Source: a virus
Virus record (IMG/VR): IMGVR_UViG_3300009285_000958
Location: 1-47,812 of that record
Length of the DNA: 47,812 bases
Reading direction: 5' to 3' (one strand)
Part shown: in pieces, positions 17,395 to 24,314 of the stretch
How the letters are laid out: every line of letters starts with the position of its first letter
How positions within the stretch are numbered: the first letter of the stretch is position 1
Program-made: the position numbers and the translations under genes
The notes under the pieces: model-generated
The model's input: the letters and a program-made list of their open reading frames with translations, nothing else
What the model was told of the DNA's origin: nothing
Databases searched by the model: none

Positions 17395-17573
17395 CAGAAC
17401 CCCATCCGCCTCACCGGCCGCGGCATGGGCTTGCGCGAGACTTCCTCGGCAACCTTGCGCACGCGCTCGGCTGGGCTGTCTTCGGGCTTCTCGCCACTTA
17501 CGCTGTGAGCGCTGCCGCTGAAGATCTGCGGGTCAGGGGCCTGGTCGTCAGGTGGATACCAGAAGCCGCTCAT
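17394..17573 (-). CDS. Small basic protein before TerS, 59 aa
   Basis: It starts with ATG 17573 inside an ATGA junction with the Tat-signal gene (MSGFWYPPDDQAPDPQIF). It has a Pro-rich N-terminus and a basic C-terminus (RKVAEEVSRKPMPRPVRRMG). A longer frame exists upstream, but coupling favours this start. The Pro/Arg-rich end resembles short linear-motif proteins. Function unknown. Confidence 0.6.
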   Translation of the reverse strand: MSGFWYPPDDQAPDPQIFSGSAHSVSGEKPEDSPAERVRKVAEEVSRKPMPRPVRRMGF

Positions 17574-17992
17574 CGGCACCCCGGCGAGTAGAAACAGCGG
17601 CCATTGTCGGCAACCAACCCCCACTCGTAGCAATCCGTCATGGACGAGTCAACGCGCAGTTCGATCAACGGCACATGCACACTCGCCAAACACCCATTCG
17701 AGCGCAGCCTGTTGATTTCGTCGATCATCCGAACGGCATACAGATTCTGGAACTCGCTTACAACGAGCGCGAATCGCGCGGGCGATTCCAGCAACCCCCT
17801 TTCGTTCCTAAACCGCATGATTGCAACCAGCGCCTCTTCAAGAGAAGTTTCGGAAAGGTTTGCCGCCACCGACACACGCAATGCCCCATCTTTAGAAAAC
17901 TCTGAAATTGGCATCTTGATTGCCGAAACCGCAGGCGCAACCGCCACCCCGGCAAGGCCTGCCAGCGTCTTGAGGAATCCGCGGCGCTTCAC
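17570..17992 (-). CDS. Twin-arginine-signal protein with a capsid-like segment, 140 aa
   Basis: The N-terminus MKRRGFLKTLAGLAGVAVAP has a twin-arginine (RRxFLK) motif and a hydrophobic stretch ending before AVSA, a standard Tat signal. A segment near residues 45-68 (LSETSLEEALVAIMRFRNER) strongly resembles residues 164-183 of the capsid protein in this window (FSETSLEDLSIQISQAEDYR), and VVSEFQNLYAVR follows where the capsid has VVAPANKFVAQR. This suggests descent from, or mimicry of, part of the capsid fold. The expected product would be folded before export to the periplasm. Role unknown. Confidence 0.7.
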   Translation of the reverse strand: MKRRGFLKTLAGLAGVAVAPAVSAIKMPISEFSKDGALRVSVAANLSETSLEEALVAIMRFRNERGLLESPARFALVVSEFQNLYAVRMIDEINRLRSNGCLASVHVPLIELRVDSSMTDCYEWGLVADNGRCFYSPGCR

Positions 17993-18240
17993 AGCGACCC
18001 CCGGAAACCATTGGCGCGGTCATCCAGCCACTCGTCCACCATCTTGTGAACGCGAGCGCGGCTCATGTTCTTCGGTATCAGTAATTCCATGTAGTCAGGG
18101 CCGCGCTTCACAGCAGCACGAAGTTCCGCTGCCGTTGTCTTGTGCGACTTCCCGGTCTTGAAGTTGTGGGTGTAGCCCTCGCGCTTCACCACCGCAAGTC
18201 CGAACCCGACGCCAGGAGACTCCAACGTGCGCCCGGTCAT
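17989..18240 (-). CDS. Hypothetical basic protein, 83 aa
   Basis: A compact basic protein with GFGLAVVKREGYTHNFKTGK near residues 12-31 and a C-terminal helix (SRARVHKMVDEWLDD). ATGA-coupled on both sides. I recognise no family; it may bind nucleic acid given its charge. Confidence 0.6.
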   Translation of the reverse strand: MTGRTLESPGVGFGLAVVKREGYTHNFKTGKSHKTTAAELRAAVKRGPDYMELLIPKNMSRARVHKMVDEWLDDRANGFRGSL

Positions 18241-18542
18241 GGCGCGGCCACCTGAAGGACTTCGTTCGCCTCGGCCACCGCGGCAAGACGGGCCTGCTCC
18301 TGCTTTACCTCAGCCACCACCACAGCATCGGCCAGAATCTTCGCCGCGTTCTGCCCGACAGCCTTGGCAATACTGTTCGCCAAGCCCTTGCTGACCGGGA
18401 ACGCGAAGACGATCTGCACACCAGCCTGCATGCCGCCATCAACCATGGCACTGACCTCCACCTTCGGGTTTGCCCCAGTAAGGGCCGCCCTGACGGCAAT
18501 CGCATCTTCCTTGGCGGCGAGATACCTCTCGATCTTGGTCAT
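18237..18542 (-). CDS. Hypothetical helical protein, 101 aa
   Basis: Read from ATG 18542 (MTKIERYLAAKEDAIAVRAA), which sits in an ATGA overlap with the gene before; the longer upstream frame is Arg/Gly-rich and not protein-like. The middle is hydrophobic (GVQIVFAFPVSKGLANSIAK near 45-64), the rest Ala-rich helix. No transmembrane helix is certain. Unknown function. Confidence 0.6.
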   Translation of the reverse strand: MTKIERYLAAKEDAIAVRAALTGANPKVEVSAMVDGGMQAGVQIVFAFPVSKGLANSIAKAVGQNAAKILADAVVVAEVKQEQARLAAVAEANEVLQVAAP

Positions 18543-18751
18543 GCCGCATCCTGTGGGTTGTGGACCAGGCTGAGCACGGCACCGGCTGCGGCACCGACCA
18601 CCGGCCGGACTACAGGGCCCGCCTTGTGGTCCCTGACAATATCGAACCCGACGTGCAGTAACCCGTAGCACAGCACCTTGTTCTGCAGCGGTCCCTCAAC
18701 ACTGGCCCCGCCCTGCTCGTCAATGATGACGCTGATCTTCATGCCTGCCAT
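18539..18751 (-). CDS. Hypothetical small protein with Gly/Ala segment, 70 aa
   Basis: The start (MAGMKISVIIDEQGGASVEG) is preceded by GGAAAGGA. The C-terminus has a short amphiphilic Gly/Ala stretch (VVRPVVGAAAGAVLSLVHNP near 47-66). ATGA-coupled to the next gene. No recognised family. Confidence 0.6.
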   Translation of the reverse strand: MAGMKISVIIDEQGGASVEGPLQNKVLCYGLLHVGFDIVRDHKAGPVVRPVVGAAAGAVLSLVHNPQDAA

Positions 18752-18817
18752 TGGTTTTCCTTTCCGCGCGCCATTAACTTCTCCCGCCGGGCACGGCGCT
18801 GAGGCGCCCGGAAGTGG

Positions 18818-19063
18818 TTATTCGGTTGTTCCCGTGTTCAGTTCGGCTTGCATGCGGCGCTCGGCTGCCTCGGCCTGGACCTCGGTATGCACCGTCACGA
18901 TCTTGCCGCTGGCGCCGTAGCCCATGAGTTCGATACCGACTTCCTTTGCCAGGCGTTCCTCGCCCCTCTCCAGGCGTATCGACAGAATCGGCAGTATTGT
19001 ACGGCCAAACGCCAAGGCAACAGCATAATCCAACTTCCTCGGGATCAGCGATAGGACCTTCAT
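18818..19063 (-). CDS. Hypothetical protein downstream of the holin, 81 aa
   Basis: Starts ATG 19063, overlapping the holin stop by one base. The first about 30 residues are mildly hydrophobic (LDYAVALAFGRTILPILSIR) and the rest charged (EVQAEAAERRMQAELN). A GC-rich 6-bp stem (CCGGGC/GCCCGG at 18787-18811) lies between its stop and the next gene. Unknown function; a membrane-associated lysis accessory cannot be excluded. Confidence 0.6.
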   Translation of the reverse strand: MKVLSLIPRKLDYAVALAFGRTILPILSIRLERGEERLAKEVGIELMGYGASGKIVTVHTEVQAEAAERRMQAELNTGTTE

Positions 19064-19500
19064 TAACGCTCGTCGCCAGGATAGCCGACATTTTTCTCGG
19101 CCACCCGCGCGCTCTTCTGCTGTCCGAATTTCGCGTCCAGAAACTTCTCAAACATGAACAGAGCCCGGCTTCCCATGTGCCCCGCAATGCCTATAAAAGC
19201 AGCCGCCAACCATTCGTTCACGTCCGCTGATCTGCACATCCAATAGGTCAGAAGGCCGGCGACGGAGCTTGTGACAAGCTCCCCTATCAACTCCGTCACA
19301 TTGATCCACCGCGCCTGGCCGGACTTCACGCGCCGATGAAACGAGGCGACGCCACCAAGAGCGGCAATCGCCGTCACCCACACGTAGGTTCCGAGCAACG
19401 CCAAATCGAACGGCCCACCGGACCTTGCCTGAGCCTGTGCAAAAGCCTCGAACGCAGCGAGACCGAAAGCGACCGCGATGACTACGGCGAGAAACATCAT
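19063..19500 (-). CDS. Phage holin, LydA/holin-3 type, 145 aa
   Basis: From ATG 19500 (ATGA overlap with DUF1353) the protein has an N-terminal membrane helix (MMFLAVVIAVAFGLAAFEAF), a second near residue 33-52 (LALLGTYVWVTAIAALGGVA), and a C-terminal part with ASFHRRVKSG and ELIGELVTSSVAGLLTYWMC plus AAAFIGIAGHMGSRA. This order matches the LydA-like phage holin family. It would form lethal inner-membrane lesions that release or activate the endolysin. Lysis neighbours support it. Confidence 0.82.
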   Translation of the reverse strand: MMFLAVVIAVAFGLAAFEAFAQAQARSGGPFDLALLGTYVWVTAIAALGGVASFHRRVKSGQARWINVTELIGELVTSSVAGLLTYWMCRSADVNEWLAAAFIGIAGHMGSRALFMFEKFLDAKFGQQKSARVAEKNVGYPGDER

Positions 19501-19898
19501 GGCGCCTCCAGAACCGGGCGTTCGTTTTTCGGGCTCGCGGCGAAGGCGGCAAGTCTCTTCAAGCCAACGTAGCGCCACCATGCCCGCACCCTCCACATCC
19601 CCTTCTCAACGCAAATGCGCTGGTAATCGCGGTCTGCTATGTTACGATCTTCGGGCGGCAGCAGCCCAAGACGAAACAGTTGATAGGCCGCATCGTGCAT
19701 CGCGGACGCCTCCATTGATTCCGGAGTGTCTTCCACGCCCGTTGAGCCGTCCCACGGATACCCATATGCGAGGTACATCATGCCGTCCACGTCGAGCCTG
19801 ATCCACGGCGCCACGATGACTTCCTTTGGGCGCAGCGAGGTCTGGATCACCGCGCTTTCTTCAAGTCGGTAGCGGTATCCGTCGCTGTATCTGATCAT
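19497..19898 (-). CDS. DUF1353 family protein, 133 aa
   Basis: YLAYGYPWDGSTGVEDTPES (about residues 43-62) followed by a conserved HDAAYQLFR motif near 69 are the signature of DUF1353, a phage family often encoded near lysis genes. A C-terminal basic helix region (WRVRAWWRYVGLKRLA) follows. The ATG at 19898 forms an ATGA overlap; a GTG four codons upstream is the alternative start. No experimental role is known to me. Confidence 0.75.
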   Translation of the reverse strand: MIRYSDGYRYRLEESAVIQTSLRPKEVIVAPWIRLDVDGMMYLAYGYPWDGSTGVEDTPESMEASAMHDAAYQLFRLGLLPPEDRNIADRDYQRICVEKGMWRVRAWWRYVGLKRLAAFAASPKNERPVLEAP

Positions 19899-20308
19899 GC
19901 GTGCTTCCACTTAATCCACTCGTGCGACCCGCCCACCGCCTGAATCGACTCCAGCGTGTAGCCGTTGCCGATCAGGTGGAACACGGGCACGATGACCGCA
20001 AAGCGGTTGTCAAGAACATAGTGGTCATCCGGCACGTCGATCACCAGCACCGCATGGGCCTCGCCTCGATCTCGCGGGCCAGTGCCGCCGACAAAACAGG
20101 TGGCTAAACGCAGGCGTTCAATTGGGAACCCGGCCGCTAACAGCCGTCGCAATTTGCCAATGGCGTAATTGTCGCAATCCCCGCCATCAGGGCCGATGTC
20201 GGCCCAATCATCGACGCCGGGTATATCCGCCTTATACGGTATGGCATTCACGTCCGCGTTCACGCGCTCCGCAGTCTCCCGCCAGTTCTTTGGCAGGCCG
20301 GGCATCAT
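19895..20308 (-). CDS. BTLCP: bacterial transglutaminase-like cysteine peptidase, 137 aa
   Basis: The protein shows the papain/transglutaminase-like triad expected for the BTLCP (C93) family. These are Cys in GDCDNYAIGKLRRLL near residue 45, His in GEAHAVLVIDVPD near 85 and Asp in YVLDNRFAVI near 99. Chosen start ATG 20308 sits in an ATGA overlap with the lipoprotein gene. Family members act in periplasmic proteolysis in proteobacteria, and phage copies lie beside lysis genes. No signal peptide is seen, so timing with the holin may matter. Confidence 0.82.
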   Translation of the reverse strand: MMPGLPKNWRETAERVNADVNAIPYKADIPGVDDWADIGPDGGDCDNYAIGKLRRLLAAGFPIERLRLATCFVGGTGPRDRGEAHAVLVIDVPDDHYVLDNRFAVIVPVFHLIGNGYTLESIQAVGGSHEWIKWKHA

Positions 20309-20442
20309 TTCGTGCCACCGCATTCCTGACGGTCCTGGTGGCGGGCGCAGTAATCCCTATACCCGGCCGGCGATAGGTCGGTGGCGCAACCGGCGAGCAA
20401 TATCACGCAGATAATCAGCGCCGCGAAACTGCGTGGCTTCAT
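20305..20442 (-). CDS. Small lipoprotein, candidate outer-membrane spanin, 45 aa
   Basis: MKPRSFAALIICVILLAGCA has a classic lipoprotein signal with lipobox LAGC (Cys at 19), leaving a 27-residue mature peptide (TDLSPAGYRDYCARHQDRQE). Its size and place directly beside the endolysin fit an Rz1-like o-spanin, although the usual Pro-richness is missing. The gene before encodes a single-span membrane protein that could be its inner-membrane partner. Spanin function is inference. Confidence 0.65.
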   Translation of the reverse strand: MKPRSFAALIICVILLAGCATDLSPAGYRDYCARHQDRQECGGTK

Positions 20443-20618
20443 CGTCCCACCACCACGCCGGCCAGGAACGCGGCAAGCAAACAACCGCAGACGATCGCCA
20501 GCGACCACCGGCTATTCACCAGCGACAGCAGAAGGCGGTCCATGAACGGCTCGGTCTTGGCGTAGCGCCGCATGTACCTGTTCGGTTGCGTTTCTTCTTC
20601 GCCGCCCGGATGGCTCAT
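20439..20618 (-). CDS. Small single-span membrane protein in lysis cassette, 59 aa
   Basis: From ATG 20618 the protein has a polar N-terminus (MSHPGGEEETQPNRYMRRYA) and a C-terminal transmembrane helix (WSLAIVCGCLLAAFLAGVVV). It is ATGA-coupled to the endolysin upstream and the lipoprotein downstream. The topology suggests an inner-membrane protein with its N-terminus in the cytoplasm. It could be an antiholin, pinholin-type protein or lipoprotein partner; it lacks the long periplasmic coiled coil of true i-spanins. Confidence 0.65.
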   Translation of the reverse strand: MSHPGGEEETQPNRYMRRYAKTEPFMDRLLLSLVNSRWSLAIVCGCLLAAFLAGVVVGR

Positions 20619-21199
20619 TGCACGTCCCCTAGTATTCGCTGCGCCCGCTCAAAGTAGTATTTCCTGCCAGTCAGTCCATTCAGGCTGCCATTGACGGCGA
20701 GTGTTACGCCCTCGAAATCACCGGCATCGGCAACATCGTTCAGATTGCAGCCGGCGATGATTCCGTGCTCTAGCGCGCGCCGCGATAGCCTGAGGCCGGC
20801 CCCGGCGGTCCAGAACCAGCCAGCAGACCGGCAAGCGCTTTCAGGTTGTTCAAGTAGAGAAGGTTCCAGCAGGAGATCCAGCCCTAGAGCATCGCCGCAG
20901 GCGCGATAGTTATCGCGGCCAGTAACTTGAATGAGTCCCCGGCCCCTGAATCGAACTCCGTCTCCCGGCTCCGTGTTTCCAAGATCCTGCCTGCCTTCGT
21001 AGGCGGAACCAGACGCAATCTCGAGCGTGTACCGCAACTCACCGGATTCATGTGCCACCTGTGCGAGAAAATGACATTGGCGCGGAACCGCCACGGCAAT
21101 CTCGAATTCGTCCATCGCGGCGTTCAGCGGGCCAAGGAACGCCTCTGCCCGGCGCAACGAATTCGGCATGATCTGCCGAAGCTCAAGCAGTGTGACCAC
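20615..21199 (-). CDS. Endolysin, GH19 chitinase-like, 194 aa
   Basis: FLAQVAHESGELRYTLE (about residues 44-60) contains the catalytic Glu of glycoside hydrolase family 19, and FRGRGLIQVTGRDNYRACG (about 84-102) is the family signature, with NLNDVADAGDFEGVTLAVNG near 152. GH19 endolysins cleave the glycan of peptidoglycan. There is no signal peptide, so release depends on the holin. GTG start at 21199, three bases after the stop of the preceding gene. Confidence 0.9.
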   Translation of the reverse strand: MVTLLELRQIMPNSLRRAEAFLGPLNAAMDEFEIAVAVPRQCHFLAQVAHESGELRYTLEIASGSAYEGRQDLGNTEPGDGVRFRGRGLIQVTGRDNYRACGDALGLDLLLEPSLLEQPESACRSAGWFWTAGAGLRLSRRALEHGIIAGCNLNDVADAGDFEGVTLAVNGSLNGLTGRKYYFERAQRILGDVQ

Positions 21200-21202
21200 G
21201 CC

Positions 21203-21556
21203 CTACACCGAGCCCTCACGGAACGCCGACCTCGGCAAGGGCTGCAGCGGTACTCCCTCAGCGTCCATCGAGTAGACCATGCCACCAATTTCGATCCAGC
21301 AACTCGCCCACACCTTGCCCTCCCACAGCAGGCGGGCGTCCTTGAATTTGTTCAGCAATTCCGGCTTCACCTGGCCGAGCAGATGCTTGAGGACAACCGC
21401 GTTGCTGCACTGTGTCTCGAGCAGCGTCAGTGATACGGCACCGCCACTGCGGTCCTGCGTCTTGAATACAGGAGCGGCAACAACCATCGGAGTGACGACG
21501 AACAGCGCCACCAACAGGGCAAACAGCGCCCATACCACGCACATGCGGTTCTTCAT
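21203..21556 (-). CDS. Exported hypothetical protein, 117 aa
   Basis: The N-terminus (MKNRMCVVWALFALLVALFV) is a strong signal peptide or anchor, probably cleaved after VVAA near residue 28. The mature part has paired cysteines (ETQCSNAVV and WASCWIEIGG) that could form a disulfide in the periplasm, and ends MDAEGVPLQPLP. It precedes the endolysin by three bases. A lysis or envelope role is possible; no family recognised. Confidence 0.65.
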   Translation of the reverse strand: MKNRMCVVWALFALLVALFVVTPMVVAAPVFKTQDRSGGAVSLTLLETQCSNAVVLKHLLGQVKPELLNKFKDARLLWEGKVWASCWIEIGGMVYSMDAEGVPLQPLPRSAFREGSV

Positions 21557-21571
21557 CGTCGTCTCCTTGCG

Positions 21572-21916
21572 TTATTCGGGCAGCGGCCCGAAGGTCTCTA
21601 CTGCGATCTCGCGTTCGTACTTGTCCTGCGCTTCAATCTCCAACTGCAGCAGCGCGAGGGCGCGCCAGGCCAGCTTGGCCGAGTGCAGCACGCCGTCTGT
21701 GTCGGTGGTGCCGCGCTCTATCAGGTGTCGTCCGATGCAGTCGGCGTGGTCAGCAGACTTTTCGCGCGACCACCGCAACGGCTGTCCGGGGTTATGCTGG
21801 TCGTTACCCGCCTTAGAGCAGGCCGCTACAGCAGCGATGGCCAAGGGAAAGTAATCAAGGACGCCCGTTACAACCGGCAGGTTCTTGCGCGCCCGGGCGT
21901 TGACCGGCAGACCCAT
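21572..21916 (-). CDS. dATP/dGTP diphosphohydrolase N-terminal-type domain (DUF5664), 114 aa
   Basis: KNLPVVTGVLDYFPLAIAAV (residues 12-31), SKAGNDQHNPGQPLRWSREK, then DHADCIGRHLIERGTTDTDG and KLAWRALALLQLEIE match a widespread phage family annotated as a dATP/dGTP diphosphohydrolase N-terminal domain. His and Asp residues in DHADCIGRH could bind metal in an all-alpha pyrophosphohydrolase fold. AAGGAG precedes the ATG. It is coupled to the DUF1937 gene, suggesting joint work on the dNTP pool. Activity is inferred from the family name. Confidence 0.72.
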   Translation of the reverse strand: MGLPVNARARKNLPVVTGVLDYFPLAIAAVAACSKAGNDQHNPGQPLRWSREKSADHADCIGRHLIERGTTDTDGVLHSAKLAWRALALLQLEIEAQDKYEREIAVETFGPLPE

Positions 21917-22248
21917 TAAGGCGTCTCGTACCCAACCGGAATTCCGATGACCCGCGCAAAAGCTATTTCCTCAGCGACACCCTTTGATTCACTCCACCCC
22001 GGAAGTAACAGGACTACGAGCTTGTCGCAATGCCGCAAAATTGCCCTGTCCTGCGACAACCAAAAATCGTGGTCAACTGCATCGCCCAATATCAAACCGA
22101 TTTCATGCGTGTGAGAGATTGGGCTAAAGACGTTGTTGCCGGCCTTCATCAACTCAGCCGCCTTCTTCACCGCCGCCCAATAGCGCGCGAGCCTGACTTC
22201 CGGATCTGGATGCGAGTATGGACTGGCGACGTATAAAAGTGGTTTCAC
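21916..22248 (-). CDS. DUF1937, nucleoside 2-deoxyribosyltransferase-like, 110 aa
   Basis: YVASPYSHPDPEVRLARYW (from residue 6), NNVFSPISHTHEIG near 39, DHDFWLSQDRAILRHCDKLV near 58 and PGWSESKGVAEEIAFARVIG near 82 are the DUF1937 pattern. The family shares the fold of nucleoside 2-deoxyribosyltransferases, enzymes that exchange bases or cleave the glycosidic bond of (deoxy)nucleosides or nucleotides. I chose GTG 22248, inside a GTGA overlap; a longer upstream frame lacks family support. Confidence 0.78.
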   Translation of the reverse strand: MKPLLYVASPYSHPDPEVRLARYWAAVKKAAELMKAGNNVFSPISHTHEIGLILGDAVDHDFWLSQDRAILRHCDKLVVLLLPGWSESKGVAEEIAFARVIGIPVGYETP

Positions 22249-22391
22249 GAAGACGCTACCAGCCCAACATTGGCCAAGGCGTAGCAACCGAGCGCCAGCG
22301 CGTAGCCCTTATTTCCTTCCGCGGCGTAGGCAATCGCGGCGGCAACGTAACCCACGGACATCGTGAGCAGGAACCAGTCGCCCCACTTCAC
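22245..22391 (-). CDS. Tiny two-helix membrane protein, 48 aa
   Basis: Starts at GTG 22391 in a GTGA overlap with the phosphoesterase stop and ends in a GTGA overlap with DUF1937. The sequence (WFLLTMSVGYVAAAIAYAAE, then KGYALALGCYALANVGLVAS) forms a hairpin of two hydrophobic helices. Small phage membrane proteins with an 'EGN...ALAxxxYALANVG' pattern recur in other phages without assigned function. Confidence 0.65.
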   Translation of the reverse strand: MKWGDWFLLTMSVGYVAAAIAYAAEGNKGYALALGCYALANVGLVASS

Positions 22392-23842
22392 AGCCGAAAC
22401 TTGCCGTCAATGATGAAGATCAGTTGTCTTTTTCCATCGGCGTGAAGCGCGCAATGACAATTCAGCCAGGAGCTCGGGCCGTGAACGTACTCAAGCTGGA
22501 GTCTTGTCGAAGTCCCGGTCTGATACGCCCCTTCGTCAATTCCCGGGGTGTGCGCGTGGCCAAAAATGCTCTTGACGCCGATGCGCCGCAGATTGTGGAT
22601 ACTGCCCCGCGCTCCGTTCGGCCCCTGGTCGCCGTGCATACCAAGTTCGACACCGCCCAGCATGAAGTCCTCGTCCAGATCCAGCACGCGAGTATTCGGC
22701 ACCTTCGCCTGCCTGAACCAGTGCGCGAATGGGTCCGGGTACTCAGTGCCCTTGCCGGTGAGTTTCGTGCCGCGCACCATCGCAAGGGCGGTCTCAAGAT
22801 AGAACTCGGCGTTCACCGGATCGCGCCGCCAGTCGTTTGACACCACCCAGCGCCTCAGCATGTCGTTGTGATTGCTGCCAACCACCACTGATTCTCTGTC
22901 CTTCGTCGTGCGCTTCGCCACAAACTCGATGGCTCTCTGTACCTCTGCCCTGGCATCATCGGTTCCTGTTTGCCGTTTAGCCACGGCATTGAACGGGTTG
23001 CCGGCGTGGTGTGGATTCACGCTGTAGGAATCCAGAAGATCATGCCAGATCAAGTGTTGCGGGTTCAGGGTCTCAACAATCCCGCCCAGACCGAACGTCG
23101 CGCGCTCAACCAGCGGGCAGATCGCATCGACGTGGGTATCGCCCATCACCAAAGCCAAGGGTCTCGGCGCCCGGTCCGCCCCCCTCACCGTGTAGCGCGT
23201 CTCCAAGTCGGTGCAACTCTGCGTCTTGGCGTCGAAATGAACGGGTCTCAGGTGGAAGCGCTTGCCGTCAACCTCGACCAGGACCGCACTCAGGGAATGG
23301 TGAAACTCCCCAATCCTGCCGGCGCGCGAGTCCGTGTAATTCGGTTCCGTGCAAACTCCGGTCGTAGTCAAGAGCTTCGCCATGCGCCCCGGGGCCGTTG
23401 GAATCGAACGCAACTGCAATTTGGTGTGGCCGATGATACCGGAGCTTTCCAGCGACACCGCCTCGGCGCCAGACAGCGGGCTCGACATCGTGGGCTGCAC
23501 CTTCAGGTCGGCCAGTACGGTCAGATTCGCATTCAGCGGATACCGCACGTTCCACATGAACGGACGGACTTCTGTCGCCCAATACTCGGCGTTCCGCTGG
23601 CTTCCAGACCATTGACTCGTCGGGTTCTTGTAGCGCAGTGGGATCACCAACAACTCGGCCCCGAGCTTCTTCGTCATCGTCCGCAATACCCGCCACCAGG
23701 TCTTATGGACTGGCGTCGCGTTCTGTGCCGCCGTAATCAGGAACCGCTTGGCCGGCTTCAACTCGCGGCCGTAAATGACGGTGGGCGCGAGTATCTTGTA
23801 GGTCGGGTCGTGCGCTTCCTTGAACTCTCCCAGGGTCTTCAC
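22388..23842 (-). CDS. Calcineurin-like metallophosphoesterase, 484 aa
   Basis: Metal-binding motifs of the calcineurin superfamily appear in order: VMGDTHVDA (D-x-H) near residue 252, VVVGSNHNDMLRRW (N-H) near 326, a lone His in GMHGDQGPNGARGS near 420, and FGHAHTPGIDEGAY (H-x-H) near 441. The N-terminal 230 residues are family-specific (WWRVLRTMTKKLGAELLVIP). Long phage phosphoesterases of this sort recall T5 A1-like proteins, but substrate (DNA or nucleotide) is unknown. I chose GTG 23842 (GTGA overlap) over the upstream ATG 23893. Confidence 0.75.
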   Translation of the reverse strand: MKTLGEFKEAHDPTYKILAPTVIYGRELKPAKRFLITAAQNATPVHKTWWRVLRTMTKKLGAELLVIPLRYKNPTSQWSGSQRNAEYWATEVRPFMWNVRYPLNANLTVLADLKVQPTMSSPLSGAEAVSLESSGIIGHTKLQLRSIPTAPGRMAKLLTTTGVCTEPNYTDSRAGRIGEFHHSLSAVLVEVDGKRFHLRPVHFDAKTQSCTDLETRYTVRGADRAPRPLALVMGDTHVDAICPLVERATFGLGGIVETLNPQHLIWHDLLDSYSVNPHHAGNPFNAVAKRQTGTDDARAEVQRAIEFVAKRTTKDRESVVVGSNHNDMLRRWVVSNDWRRDPVNAEFYLETALAMVRGTKLTGKGTEYPDPFAHWFRQAKVPNTRVLDLDEDFMLGGVELGMHGDQGPNGARGSIHNLRRIGVKSIFGHAHTPGIDEGAYQTGTSTRLQLEYVHGPSSWLNCHCALHADGKRQLIFIIDGKFRL

Positions 23843-24303
23843 GAACTCACCATCGCCCGCATCTTCGCTGCCATTGCAGGAGACCCAGCCCAAGCCCGCT
23901 TGCCGTCGCGTTGCACGGCGACGACGTAATCCGCGAACAGCTCGCGGTAATTCGCAAGGTCGGCAAGACCAACCCCAGCCAATCGCGCGAACAGCGCCTC
24001 ATACTCCCACCCGGAGGCACCGAGTACCTTCAGGGCTTCGCGCAACCGTTTGGGCACAATGTAGTCCTTGTCGTGCTGCCCACGGAACTCTTCCAGGCTG
24101 CGCCCCTTGCCATTCACTGTGGGCTCGGACGATGCCACTTGATCTATAGACCCGAATCTCCCGCGGGCCTGCTGCAATCTTTTCCGCATGGACGACTCGT
24201 TGATGCCCAACTCCTTCGCGGCCACGACCGTTTTGCGGCCGGAGTTTTCCCACGCCACCACAGTCGCCTTCAACGCCTCATCGCTCATTTTCGGTGTTGG
24301 CAT
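23839..24303 (-). CDS. Helix-turn-helix protein, partner of the phosphoesterase, 154 aa
   Basis: From ATG 24303 (MPTPKMSDEALKATVVAWEN) a helix-turn-helix occupies residues 8-45 (VVAAKELGINESSMRKRLQQ). A conserved EEFRGQHDKDYIVPKRL segment lies near 70, then a C-terminal domain with RELFADYVVAVQRDGKRAWA. The next gene opens with EFKEAHDPTYKIL, a near-copy of the HDKDYIV segment. I believe homologues in other phages carry the HTH and phosphoesterase parts in one protein, so this is a split version. Confidence 0.65.
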   Translation of the reverse strand: MPTPKMSDEALKATVVAWENSGRKTVVAAKELGINESSMRKRLQQARGRFGSIDQVASSEPTVNGKGRSLEEFRGQHDKDYIVPKRLREALKVLGASGWEYEALFARLAGVGLADLANYRELFADYVVAVQRDGKRAWAGSPAMAAKMRAMVSS

Positions 24304-24314
24304 ATTTCCTTTCG

